Numbered from the stretch's first letter, positions 1 to 7,332 are shown. The stretch: 64,000 bases of DNA from JAPHSX01 sp050298555 (GCA_050298555.1 JBNKUL010000035.1:98692-162691); one strand, 5' to 3'. The notes: generated by a model from the letters alone, not told the origin. Numbers and translations: made by a program.

Positions 1-58
1 ACAGGATGTGTATTAAAGTAGCTTTCACATATCCTCTATAACGTTGCCCAGGAAGTTT

Positions 59-865
59 ATGTTCGAGATAGGGAAAGTCTACAACCGCAGAGCCGATATT
101 CATGGCCCCTTCGGCGGCCAACAGCAAGGTGGTATCTCCACACCCTCTAAACACCACTTCATCTTTCTCTTCACCGGCGATACCGGCGAGCAGTATGGCT
201 ACAGCGATGGCCTAGACGACGATGGCGTCTTTATTTATACCGGTGAGGGACAGGTTGGGGATATGACCTTTCTGCGCGGTAACCTGGCAATTAGAGACCA
301 TGCGGCTAATGGGAAGGAACTCCACCTTTTCGAGGCGCTGGGGAAGGGTAAAGGATACCGATACGCCGGCGAGCACGCCTGTAGCACTTGGGAATACCGC
401 CAGGGTGTAGATCGAGAAGGTGCTCTACGGCAGGTTATCGTATTCCACCTAATCCCGGCTCAGGCTACTGTCGATAATGAAACTGCTCCAATTGCCTCCT
501 CCAATGAGTCGATCGATAAGCTCCGTGAGAGCGCCTACAAGGCTGCTACGGCTGCCGCAGAGGGTAAGGAGTCATCCGCTAAGAAAACATACTACGAGCG
601 CAGTGAGGCTGTCAGGCGCTATGTGCTGGCACGTGCCGATGGTGTTTGTGAGGCTTGCCGGAGGCCAGCACCCTTTAACCGTAAGGATGGTACCCCGTAC
701 CTAGAACCGCACCATACGCGGCGGGTGTCCGATGGTGGGCCAGATCATCCGCGGTGGGTTGGGGCTATTTGCCCAAATTGCCACCGTGAAATTCACTACG
801 GGGGGAATGGGGCTAAGGTGAATGAGACGTTGCAGAGTTACTTGGCCAAAACGGAGGATGGTTAA
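59..865 (+). CDS. HNH endonuclease with N-terminal SRA-like (ScoMcrA-type) domain
   Basis: Likely a modification-dependent DNA endonuclease. The first 130 or so residues contain GYSDG, a YTGEGQ-GDM stretch and a GN-AI stretch, resembling the SRA-like base-reading domain of McrA/ScoMcrA-type proteins. The last 75 residues are an HNH domain with CEAC, the LEPHH core (two adjacent histidines) and CPNCHREIH, so two CXXC pairs for zinc plus the catalytic histidine. I chose the ATG at 59; a TTG at 44 in the same frame is possible. The domain order fits type IV restriction enzymes that cut modified DNA. No methyltransferase gene is beside it, which agrees with a type IV role. The substrate is inference. 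Confidence 0.72.
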   Translation: MFEIGKVYNRRADIHGPFGGQQQGGISTPSKHHFIFLFTGDTGEQYGYSDGLDDDGVFIYTGEGQVGDMTFLRGNLAIRDHAANGKELHLFEALGKGKGYRYAGEHACSTWEYRQGVDREGALRQVIVFHLIPAQATVDNETAPIASSNESIDKLRESAYKAATAAAEGKESSAKKTYYERSEAVRRYVLARADGVCEACRRPAPFNRKDGTPYLEPHHTRRVSDGGPDHPRWVGAICPNCHREIHYGGNGAKVNETLQSYLAKTEDG

Positions 866-920
866 TGGGGTTCTTACTCGTTTTTCATCATCTATATCAT
901 GCTGTGGTGCATGGTTTTAG

Positions 921-1751
921 ATGGTGACCACAAAGATATTAGCGAATATGCCTAATTTAGAAAATATTTTCCTCAAGTTGAGACGCGCACGTGAAAGAGC
1001 CGATGCACTTTCACAAAGTATTAACACGTTTTGCACTGACCATCCGATCGCGCTTGACGCTCAATTACGTGATGGGCGGTTGGGTGTTGACTTGATAATA
1101 CGGATGGATGGATTGACTTTGCCTCTCAGGGAGTGGAGTGTTGAATTGGGTGAGATTGTTTATTTGTTGCGCAGCGCACTAGATAATCTCATTTACGTAT
1201 GCGCCCAAACTGTAACGAATCCGCCACCCCAGCCAAGATCCTTGCAATTTCCAATCATCCAGGACGCGGGGCAATACGAAAACGCAGTCAGGAGAATCGC
1301 TCCTCAGTTGCCACCAGAGATTGCTGAGCTCCTTGAGAAGGTGCAGCCGTTTAATCGCGCGGGACAGGAGGTAGAGGGCGCTCCAGAGCATGATCCATTG
1401 GTTCTGCTTAATTGGCTCAGCAACCAAGACAAGCATCGAATGCCTGTGCCTTTTCTTATACCACCAAAAGAAATTAATTTTTCACAAACATGCGAATTTG
1501 CTACTGCTGCCGATGCCGATGCAAATATTCCACCAGACTTAACGGTTCACGCAGGCCCTATGGTGCACGGGGGTACTTTGCTTGAGTACAGAACAAAACA
1601 TCCAGTAAATCTGGTGGCAGGCGAAGTCAATATTACTGCACATGTCGCTTTTGAAACTCATGCTGGTCGGCGGGAAATTAGTGAGGCACTAGGGCAGTTA
1701 AATTGGTACACGAAATTAGTTGCGGATGAGTTTTCCAAGATTATTAACTAA
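921..1751 (+). CDS. Protein of unknown function, HEPN-like appearance
   Basis: A 276-residue soluble protein that I do not recognise as a named family. It starts with a helical charged segment (KLRRARERADAL), has a central helix with RSALDNLIY, and a later NWLSNQDKHRM motif. Similar pairs of a LDN-like helix and a DKHR motif recur in uncharacterised bacterial proteins that look all-helical, vaguely HEPN-like; this is a resemblance, not an assignment. It lies 55 bases after the SRA-HNH gene on the same strand and could be cotranscribed. A second start at 948 (ATG, MPNLEN) is possible. No signal peptide or membrane segment is seen. Confidence 0.6.
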   Translation: MVTTKILANMPNLENIFLKLRRARERADALSQSINTFCTDHPIALDAQLRDGRLGVDLIIRMDGLTLPLREWSVELGEIVYLLRSALDNLIYVCAQTVTNPPPQPRSLQFPIIQDAGQYENAVRRIAPQLPPEIAELLEKVQPFNRAGQEVEGAPEHDPLVLLNWLSNQDKHRMPVPFLIPPKEINFSQTCEFATAADADANIPPDLTVHAGPMVHGGTLLEYRTKHPVNLVAGEVNITAHVAFETHAGRREISEALGQLNWYTKLVADEFSKIIN

Positions 1752-1855
1752 TGCGCTCTAATCTTTTCTTTTCTGGGACTGCGCCTCCATAGAACCAACT
1801 GACCCTTAGGCATTATGCCCACCATACTGGTTGAAGGCGCGCGCACTACAATCGC

Positions 1856-2557
1856 CTATCGCGAAACTTCAAGAAGTTTAATTCGCTGTCGTCGTTCCCG
1901 CTCCCACTCATCCACCGGATCCTGCCTATCCCACACATCGAACAGCCTCCATTGCTTCTTGCTGATAGGCAGGCCGTAGGTGTAGTGCATATAGAAGTAC
2001 GTCCTGGCAATGTCCCCTCGAACCTCGGGGCGTGGTTCAGCCTTACGGGCCTTGAAGTCCACCTCAAAGTCGCAGGAGCCATACTGCCTTGGTTCACCCT
2101 CCAGCATGGTGAAGTTGAAGTGGCTGCGGTCGCCGTTGAGCTCACCGACGGCAGGGACGAGGTTATTGAGGTCGGATACCATGGCCCTGAACACAGGATC
2201 TACTTTCTCGCAGCACCTACGCCCCTTGTAGGCCTTCCCCTTCTTTGTCGTACAGATAGGCTCGCGCCAGCATTGGCGGGTCTGGCCGAAGGCATGGGCG
2301 GGTACAACGTGCTCCCACTCGATGCGCTGCCCCCGCTGGGCGTTCTTGCGGGGCTTGTAGCCGCATGAGGCTGCGTCTACGCGCTTTTTGTTATCGTAGC
2401 CGCACCCACAGTAGAACGTCTCGTGGTGGCCCCTGTAGACCTGTGAGGCGAACTTCTTGGCTTGGGTGAATGATTTGATGTTGTGTGGCAGTTCGGTGGC
2501 ATTACTATTAAACGACAAAACCAGAGCCGCAAACAAGAGTATGTGGAGACTGTGCAC
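1856..2557 (-). CDS. endA: Endonuclease I, secreted or periplasmic DNase
   Basis: Non-specific nuclease of the EndA/Dns/Vvn family, which degrades DNA outside the cytoplasm. A hydrophobic N-terminus of about 20 residues ending at NSNA looks like a signal peptide. The hallmark segment RIEWEHVVPAHAFG carries the catalytic histidine, and the DLNNLVPAVGELNGDRSHFNF stretch carries the metal-binding asparagine. Several cysteines (YCGCGYD, CGYKP, CW, RRCCEK) fit the disulfides of an exported enzyme. The start is GTG at 2557. At 233 residues it is normal for the family. It is convergent with the 921-1751 gene and lies inside the island. Confidence 0.9.
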   Translation of the reverse strand: MHSLHILLFAALVLSFNSNATELPHNIKSFTQAKKFASQVYRGHHETFYCGCGYDNKKRVDAASCGYKPRKNAQRGQRIEWEHVVPAHAFGQTRQCWREPICTTKKGKAYKGRRCCEKVDPVFRAMVSDLNNLVPAVGELNGDRSHFNFTMLEGEPRQYGSCDFEVDFKARKAEPRPEVRGDIARTYFYMHYTYGLPISKKQWRLFDVWDRQDPVDEWERERRQRIKLLEVSR

Positions 2558-2588
2558 AATAAAATTGTCTCTACGGTTGGTTAATCAT

Positions 2589-3257
2589 CTAGGTGAACTG
2601 CCTGCCTAATAAGGCAACACCATTTACAAGGTCATCAACTTCGCCTTTCATAATGACCGACTCTTTATTTTGCCGTTCTGGATCTATCTCAAGGACTATG
2701 CGATCAAAAGAGTGAATAATTTTATCCAGGTTGCCTTCTTCATCATGTTTTTCTAGCTCTTTACCAATATCAAATATTGTCAAGGGGGCACCTATTTCAG
2801 TTGGCTGTTCAGAATGCACAGCCCAACTACCCGTTGCCTCATCGTACACTACATCATGATGTCCAGTTGGCCCACCAGTAGGCATTATTGCGCTTGGCTT
2901 GAACCAGAATGTTTTCACTAGAAGTTTCCTCCGGTGAGCCTGGATATCTGCAATAGTAGAAAAGTGTGGAAAGGCATAAAAAACAGGAATACCATGAGCT
3001 TCAAGATTTTGTAAACGAAGGTGCTGATCTCTACTCTTCGTGCGATTGAGGTGCCATTTCCATTTGCTGCCATTAACGTATGCTCGCTTGTATTGGATAA
3101 GTACACCAGCCCCCCCCCCAACGGCCACGTCGAATCCCAATTTTGCTTCCTGCTTTAACGATGGGCCGATCGCAAAGTGCACCTTTTTGGTTCGCGAGAA
3201 AAACCAATTTATTAATTCTGTTGTTAGGTTAAGTTCTGCTGTTTTTTCTGAGATCAT
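2589..3257 (-). CDS. Unknown protein, possible PD-(D/E)XK-like nuclease, with a poly-G tract
   Basis: A 222-residue protein of no family I can name. Near residues 35-57 it reads KQEAKLGFDVAV, then three glycines and VLIQYKRA. A glutamate, a GFD aspartate and a QxK on a following strand are what a PD-(D/E)XK-type nuclease core can look like, so a nuclease role is a reasonable guess only. The three glycines plus the next codon are encoded by ten consecutive G residues on the coding strand (3110-3119), an unstable homopolymer lying inside the putative catalytic core. Loss or gain of one base would end the frame early. It lies 55 bases downstream of the HNH-HIT gene on the same strand. Confidence 0.6.
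   Translation of the reverse strand: MISEKTAELNLTTELINWFFSRTKKVHFAIGPSLKQEAKLGFDVAVGGGAGVLIQYKRAYVNGSKWKWHLNRTKSRDQHLRLQNLEAHGIPVFYAFPHFSTIADIQAHRRKLLVKTFWFKPSAIMPTGGPTGHHDVVYDEATGSWAVHSEQPTEIGAPLTIFDIGKELEKHDEEGNLDKIIHSFDRIVLEIDPERQNKESVIMKGEVDDLVNGVALLGRQFT
3110..3119. repeat. Homopolymer of ten C (G on the coding strand) inside a CDS
   Basis: Ten consecutive C residues on the plus strand encode GGG GGG GGG G in the minus-strand gene at 2589-3257. Tracts of this length are prone to slipped-strand mispairing and are the usual basis of phase-variable genes. It is the longest such run I noticed in the window. Confidence 0.9.
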
Positions 3258-3312
3258 ATATCATTCACCTGAATCGTAATTATTTGTAAATCCGCTACAT
3301 TTTTGGCATGCC

Positions 3313-4317
3313 TCAATACGCCCCCATGCCTGGAATAGTGTGCCTGACACCACCTCTTGGATTGTCCACATCCCCCTTCCTGCGCGGGATTAGGTGAATA
3401 TGGCAGTGGAATATCGTTTGCCCTGCATCCTCACCTGCATTTATCCCGATATTGAAACCTGACACTGAGGCATCTTCATTCTCAATATTGGCTTTTGCAC
3501 GGTTAAGTAGCTGGGTACAGGCGTTGATTTCAGCCTGTCCAAGTTCGAAGTATGTGGCGACATGCCTTTTGGGGATAATCAAGGTGTGTAGCTCTGTGAC
3601 GGGGAAACCATCCCGGATGGCATACGCTAACTCGTTCTCGTCGACTATCCTTGCCGGGGCAATCTCACAGAACAGGCAGCCCGACTCAGGGTGGCTGTAA
3701 GACGCTTTAACCTCCCGGAAGTCCGTATCATCACAGTCGCGCTTCATCGCGTTGCAGCTATAGCAGAGGGCCTGGAAGTTGCTGATGTCATCGCTACCGC
3801 CCTTGCTGCGGGGGATAATGTGGTCAACCTCAAGCGCCTTCTCCTCGGCGGAGATGCCGCATAGCTCACAGTGGAATTTGGCCCTTTTCAGGACTTCGTA
3901 CTTGATGCTACCGCTAATGTAACCACTCGATTTGCGGCGGTGGTTGAAGATCGCCTTGCCTCTCGCCTCCAGAAAGGACTCCAGGCGTGCCATACAGAGG
4001 TTGATTAGTTCATCGACCTGGGCGGGAGTCAGGCTGTCATAGCTAACCAGGCTATAGAGCTTATCTTGGTTATCCCGGTCGACGTATTGGTGCTTGCGCA
4101 GGACACGCCCCACCATGGTGTTCGTTATATGGGTGTAATACTCGATCTGGCTCTCGTCGTAGGCCAATAGGGCTTTGGCCAGAGAGCGCTCTTTGCATTG
4201 CCCTCCATGGCGTAGCAGTTCCATCAGCATCACGGGCTGGTAGACGTGGGACAAACGCATCCGGTTCTGGATGAAGTCGGCAAGTTCCTCATAGGGCGAG
4301 GCAGTGGATGAGTCCAT
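3313..4317 (-). CDS. HNH endonuclease-HIT domain fusion protein
   Basis: A 334-residue two-domain protein. Residues 1-125 are a helical region of unknown function. Residues 145-195 form an HNH nuclease domain: CELC at 150-153, EVDHIIPRSKGG with the catalytic histidine at 166, and CYSC at 185-188. Residues 214-334 form a HIT (histidine triad) domain: CLFCEI at 214, a LIIPKRH segment, and the HCHIHLIPR triad with histidines at 304, 306 and 308. HIT proteins hydrolyse or transfer nucleoside monophosphates from dinucleotides, adenylates and similar substrates. Fusion to HNH suggests end-processing of nicked or adenylated nucleic acid or signal-nucleotide removal in defence, but this is inference. 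Both active sites look intact. Confidence 0.8.
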   Translation of the reverse strand: MDSSTASPYEELADFIQNRMRLSHVYQPVMLMELLRHGGQCKERSLAKALLAYDESQIEYYTHITNTMVGRVLRKHQYVDRDNQDKLYSLVSYDSLTPAQVDELINLCMARLESFLEARGKAIFNHRRKSSGYISGSIKYEVLKRAKFHCELCGISAEEKALEVDHIIPRSKGGSDDISNFQALCYSCNAMKRDCDDTDFREVKASYSHPESGCLFCEIAPARIVDENELAYAIRDGFPVTELHTLIIPKRHVATYFELGQAEINACTQLLNRAKANIENEDASVSGFNIGINAGEDAGQTIFHCHIHLIPRRKGDVDNPRGGVRHTIPGMGAY

Positions 4318-4470
4318 TTGTTCTTTCTTGATTTTCGTGCTTGTAACTTATTGATTTTGTTTGGTTGTATGCTTCTGCGTTGAAGGCTATTCTGCTTGAG
4401 GCTATACACTTACACAAGTCGTGGATTATTGCCTAAACACTCGTATTACGGATGATATGGAGCCAAACCA
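4318..4470. other. Divergent intergenic region in the island
   Basis: 153 bases between the starts of the HNH-HIT gene (leftward) and the small secreted protein gene (rightward). It is AT-rich and must hold the promoters of both, but I cannot point to a convincing -35/-10 pair. Confidence 0.4.
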
Positions 4471-4782
4471 ATGAAAGGACTGATTCTGGTTACCCTTCTA
4501 TTCAGCCCCCCCACCTTCGCCGAAATTCTCTCCTACTGCCACGACGAAGATGCAGACCATGGGTGGGCCCAGTTACGGGCTAAGTACGCTGACACCTTCC
4601 AGAGCCGCGATGTGGAGTACCTGTACGGCCTGAGGGTGGATATCTGCCGCCAAGTGGAATCAGGCGCTTTGGGGCTTGAAGAGGCGTCTAGGCGCTTTGA
4701 GGCCGAGCGGCAGCGGATTATTGAGGAGTGGACGCTTCGGGAGATTGAGAAGCTGGAGGGGGCGGGGAGTGGGGCAGGGTAG
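4471..4782 (+). CDS. Small secreted protein of unknown function
   Basis: A 103-residue protein. Residues 1-17 (MKGLILVTLLFSPPTFA) form a clear signal peptide with an AxA-like end before EILSYC. The mature part is charged and helical with two cysteines (YCHDED and DICRQVE) that could form a disulfide, and it ends in a glutamate-rich helix and a glycine/alanine tail. I do not recognise the family. It is the last gene of the island before the tRNA-His fragment. Confidence 0.6.
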   Translation: MKGLILVTLLFSPPTFAEILSYCHDEDADHGWAQLRAKYADTFQSRDVEYLYGLRVDICRQVESGALGLEEASRRFEAERQRIIEEWTLREIEKLEGAGSGAG

Positions 4783-4828
4783 TAGCTGAGTGCTGTCACG
4801 ATCCAACAGGGTAAATTGCCTAGCATTT

Positions 4829-4849
4829 TGAGGTACCAAATGAGGTACC
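4829..4849 (+). repeat. Short direct repeat near the attachment site
   Basis: TGAGGTACC occurs at 4829-4837 and again at 4841-4849, with a related GGTACC at about 4873. Short direct repeats beside an island boundary can be recombinase arm-type or excisionase sites; here the function is only a suggestion. Confidence 0.35.
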
Positions 4850-4980
4850 TGTACTCCGCCAAAAGACCGTAATGGTACCTTCATTGATGCTGCTGTACAC
4901 AAAGAGTGTATTTGGCTATTATCTAGCCATATCAGTTAGTTAGCGTTGTGTTTGAGTGGTGCGAAGGAGCGGCTGGGACT

Positions 4981-5027
4981 GATTGTGATTCCAGTTGTCG
5001 TGGGTTCGAATCCCATCAGCCACCCCA
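4981..5027 (+). repeat. tRNA-His 3' fragment, probable attR/attL site
   Basis: These 47 bases match the 3' part of a gammaproteobacterial tRNA-His(GTG): anticodon loop TTGTGAT, the 3' anticodon strand TCCAG, the T arm with GGGTTCGAATCCC, the acceptor strand and an encoded CCA. Upstream of it there is no D arm or 5' acceptor strand, and the 5' anticodon strand is wrong (ACTGA instead of CTGGA), so it is not a working tRNA. It is best read as the target-site duplicate left by integration of the island at 1-4980. Confidence 0.75.
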
Positions 5028-5030
5028 ATC

Positions 5031-5069
5031 AAAAAAGGGCCTAGTCGAAAGACTAGGCCCTTTTTCTTT
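5031..5069. terminator. Strong bidirectional rho-independent terminator
   Basis: Perfect 10-bp stem GGGCCTAGTC/GACTAGGCCC (5037-5046 and 5051-5060) with a GAAA loop, preceded by six A and followed by five T. It would originally terminate the tRNA-His unit and, read leftward, the gene at 5099-5554. Confidence 0.9.
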
Positions 5070-5098
5070 GGTTTTAGAATATCCGCCAGTCAGTTCGA

Positions 5099-5554
5099 CT
5101 ACTCCTTAACTTCAGGCGAGCCACCTTTCTGTTCGTCCGCCTTTTTCTCTGCCTGGTACCAGGCATCGGTCCCCATTACCGCCTTGGAGATGAACTGATC
5201 GAAGTAGGGGAGCAGTTCGCCCACGTCCTTGGTCTCGGTGCCTAGGCGGAACTCAAATACCGCCACATCTTCAGGATTATCGCCGAGGAAGGCGACGCTG
5301 TAGGTGATGGGGAGGCCTGCTTTGTCCGGGTGGTCGTAGACGCCGGCGTGGGCGAAGACCTGCGCGTCGAGGGCATCGACCAGGGCGGTGAAGATCGAGC
5401 CGTCGTTGCTGCTCTGCACCGCAAAGGGTTCGGCGGGCAGGCTGCCGTTGCCCTGGCGGCTGACACGTCCGTCGCGATCCATCAGCATGGAGAGGGCGCT
5501 CTGTTCGTTACAGATAATGTCGATACGGAATTTCTGGATCTGTTCTTTGTTCAT
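5099..5554 (-). CDS. Conserved-looking hypothetical cytoplasmic protein
   Basis: A 151-residue acidic soluble protein with no signal peptide or membrane segment. It contains AVQSSNDGSIFTALVDAL and a C-terminal lysine/glutamate-rich tail. I do not recognise a family. The start ATG at 5554 gives a compact protein. It faces the tRNA-His terminator and is the first gene outside the island, so it is probably part of the native chromosome. Confidence 0.6.
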   Translation of the reverse strand: MNKEQIQKFRIDIICNEQSALSMLMDRDGRVSRQGNGSLPAEPFAVQSSNDGSIFTALVDALDAQVFAHAGVYDHPDKAGLPITYSVAFLGDNPEDVAVFEFRLGTETKDVGELLPYFDQFISKAVMGTDAWYQAEKKADEQKGGSPEVKE

Positions 5555-5789
5555 CGTCTCGTTGGCGGTGGTTGTACGAAAGAGGGAATTCTACCGCCGT
5601 TGCGTAGATATTGCCTATGCAGTTGGGGGGGGCACTCCAGCCTTCGACTAGGGCATTTCACCTGAGGTGTGTGTGATATCACCAGTTTATTTCCCTATCT
5701 CACAACGAGAGTGCAGGAAATACAACGACATAGCGTTGGCCTTATACTTGCTATTCCCATGTTTTCGATAGCGACTGGAATACTTAACA
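5555..5789. other. Intergenic region between divergent genes
   Basis: 235 bases separating the hypothetical gene (leftward) from the copper chaperone gene (rightward). It contains a run of eight G near 5625 but no convincing operator. Nothing else is recognised. Confidence 0.4.
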
Positions 5790-6266
5790 ATGATGAAAAC
5801 GATAAAACACGCGGCACTGCTACTCTCTCTTGCTACCTCCAGCCTGGCCCAGGCTGGCGGACACCTGATGGTGAACGATGCCTGGATCCGTGAGGCGCCG
5901 CCGGGTGCCATGGCGTTGGCCGGTTACCTGCAGATCCACAACCATGAGAATAAGGAGCGGGTGCTGGTGGGGGCGAGCAGCCCGGCCTTTGCTGAGGTGA
6001 TGCTGCACAAGACCGTGTTCGAAGGGGAGTTATCGAAGATGGTGCACCAGCACATGATTACGATTCCCGCCGGCGGCATGGTCAGCTTCGAGCCCAACAG
6101 CTACCACCTGATGATGATGCAACCCAAGCAGCGCCTGCAGGCGGGGGATAAGGTTTCGGTGACCCTGCGTTTCCAGAACGGTGAAGAGCTTGAGGTTAGC
6201 CACCAGGTACGTGTTGGTATGGGTGGCATGGGCGGTATGGATCATGGGGCGCATCAGCACCACTGA
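5790..6266 (+). CDS. PCu(A)C-type periplasmic copper chaperone
   Basis: Periplasmic Cu(I) carrier of the PCu(A)C (DUF461) family, known to deliver copper to the CuA site of cytochrome oxidase. The signal peptide covers about 22 residues (ending SSLAQA). The metal site is recognisable: a histidine in EVMLHKTVF, then a methionine in SKMVHQ, and further on YHLMMM, matching the family's H(M)x10Mx21HxM spacing in outline. The C-terminus carries an extra methionine/histidine-rich tail (GMGGMGGMDHGAHQHH), which probably adds copper-binding capacity. No Sco gene or oxidase gene is adjacent, so the partner is unknown. Confidence 0.85.
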   Translation: MMKTIKHAALLLSLATSSLAQAGGHLMVNDAWIREAPPGAMALAGYLQIHNHENKERVLVGASSPAFAEVMLHKTVFEGELSKMVHQHMITIPAGGMVSFEPNSYHLMMMQPKQRLQAGDKVSVTLRFQNGEELEVSHQVRVGMGGMGGMDHGAHQHH

Positions 6267-6287
6267 TCCGAAGCGAGCGCTGGGACG

Positions 6288-7247
6288 CTAACGTCCCAGG
6301 GCGTACTTTTTGATACGGTAGAGCAGGGTGTCTCGAGTCAGCCCCAACAGGCGCGCGGCACGACTGCGGTTTCCATGGGTGCGGTCCAGCGCCTGTTTAA
6401 TCATCTCCTGCTCCAACTCCTCCAGGCGAATGCCGTCGTCGGGGAGGGTGAAGCCGTCATTGCCTGGTGTGGGCACGGCGCCACGCTGGAATTCGGGCGG
6501 CAGGTGCTCCGGCTCGATCTCGCTCTCCGCGTTGAGGATCAGCATGCGCTCGATGAAGTTGCGCAGTTCGCGGATATTACCGGGCCAGTGATAGGCCTCC
6601 AGCTGGGTCAGCGCACGGTTGCTGAAGTTGGGCGCCTGTAGGCCGTGTTTGTCTGCCAGCTGCTCGCCCAGGGCCTGGGTCAGCAAGGTGACGTCGCCAC
6701 GGCGGCGGCGCAGGGCGGGCAGCTCCAGCGGTACCACGTTGAGGCGGTAGTAGAGGTCGGCGCGAAAACGCCCCTCCTGCACCATCTGGTGCAGGTCACG
6801 GTGGGTGGCGGCGACGATGCGTACATCGACGGTGGAGGCGTCGGTGTCGCCCAGCGACTGGCACTCACCGGACTCGAGGAAGCGCAGTAGCTTGGCCTGG
6901 ATGTTGAGCGGCAGCTCGGCGATCTCGTCGAGGAACAGGGTACCGCCGGCGGCGGCGCGGATACGCCCCGGGCTGTTGCCGGTGGCGCCGGTAAAGGCCC
7001 CCTTGCGGTGGCCGAATAGTTCCGATTCCGCAAGCTGCTCCGGTAGGGCGGCGCAGTTGATGGCGATGAAGGGGGCCTCGGCGCGGCCGCTCTCCTGGTG
7101 CAGCGCCTGCGCCAGCAGCTCCTTGCCGGTGCCGCTTTCGCCGAGGATCAACACGCTGACGTCCGTCGCCGCGGCGATCTGCGCGGAGCGGATGACACTG
7201 CGAAACTCGGGGGCGTTACCCAGCAGGAGTGTATCGAAGGCGTTCAT
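6288..7247 (-). CDS. Sigma-54-dependent transcriptional activator without a sensor domain
   Basis: A 319-residue bacterial enhancer-binding protein. The AAA+ domain starts at about residue 10, with Walker A GESGTGKE, the sigma-54 contact loop GAFTGA, Walker B GGTLFLDE and the arginine-finger region. The C-terminus (about 275-319) is a Fis-type helix-turn-helix (NRSRAARLLGLTRDTLLYRIKKY). Unlike NtrC it has no receiver, GAF or PAS domain in front: the protein begins almost directly with the ATPase, like PspF. Such proteins are normally controlled by a partner protein that inhibits the ATPase. No pspA-like gene is visible nearby, so target and regulator are unknown. Confidence 0.88.
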   Translation of the reverse strand: MNAFDTLLLGNAPEFRSVIRSAQIAAATDVSVLILGESGTGKELLAQALHQESGRAEAPFIAINCAALPEQLAESELFGHRKGAFTGATGNSPGRIRAAAGGTLFLDEIAELPLNIQAKLLRFLESGECQSLGDTDASTVDVRIVAATHRDLHQMVQEGRFRADLYYRLNVVPLELPALRRRRGDVTLLTQALGEQLADKHGLQAPNFSNRALTQLEAYHWPGNIRELRNFIERMLILNAESEIEPEHLPPEFQRGAVPTPGNDGFTLPDDGIRLEELEQEMIKQALDRTHGNRSRAARLLGLTRDTLLYRIKKYALGR

Positions 7248-7332
7248 TGGCGACCTGGTGATTTTCGAAGCGCTAAGGATACCCGTTTCAGACCATCAGG
7301 ACAAAACCACCGCGATTATTAAAAGAGAGTTC

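Larger units (their letters stand above)
1..5027. mobile_element. Right-hand part of an integrated genomic island ending at a tRNA-His 3' fragment
   Basis: This stretch holds six accessory genes, four of them confirmed or possible nucleases, and stops where a 3' portion of tRNA-His begins. Core-type genes start immediately after. Islands inserted by tyrosine recombinases into tRNA 3' ends leave this arrangement: an intact tRNA at one end and a 3' duplicate at the other. No integrase is visible, so it and the left boundary would lie before position 1. The extent and mobility are inferred; only the right boundary is supported by sequence. Confidence 0.55.

Noticed and set aside
4981..5027. A functional tRNA-His gene here
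   Set aside because: There is no 5' acceptor or D arm, and the anticodon 5' strand does not pair, so only the 3' part exists.
4995..5198. Short plus-strand frame starting inside the tRNA-His fragment
   Set aside because: Its first residues are merely the T arm of tRNA-His read in frame, then the terminator; not a gene.
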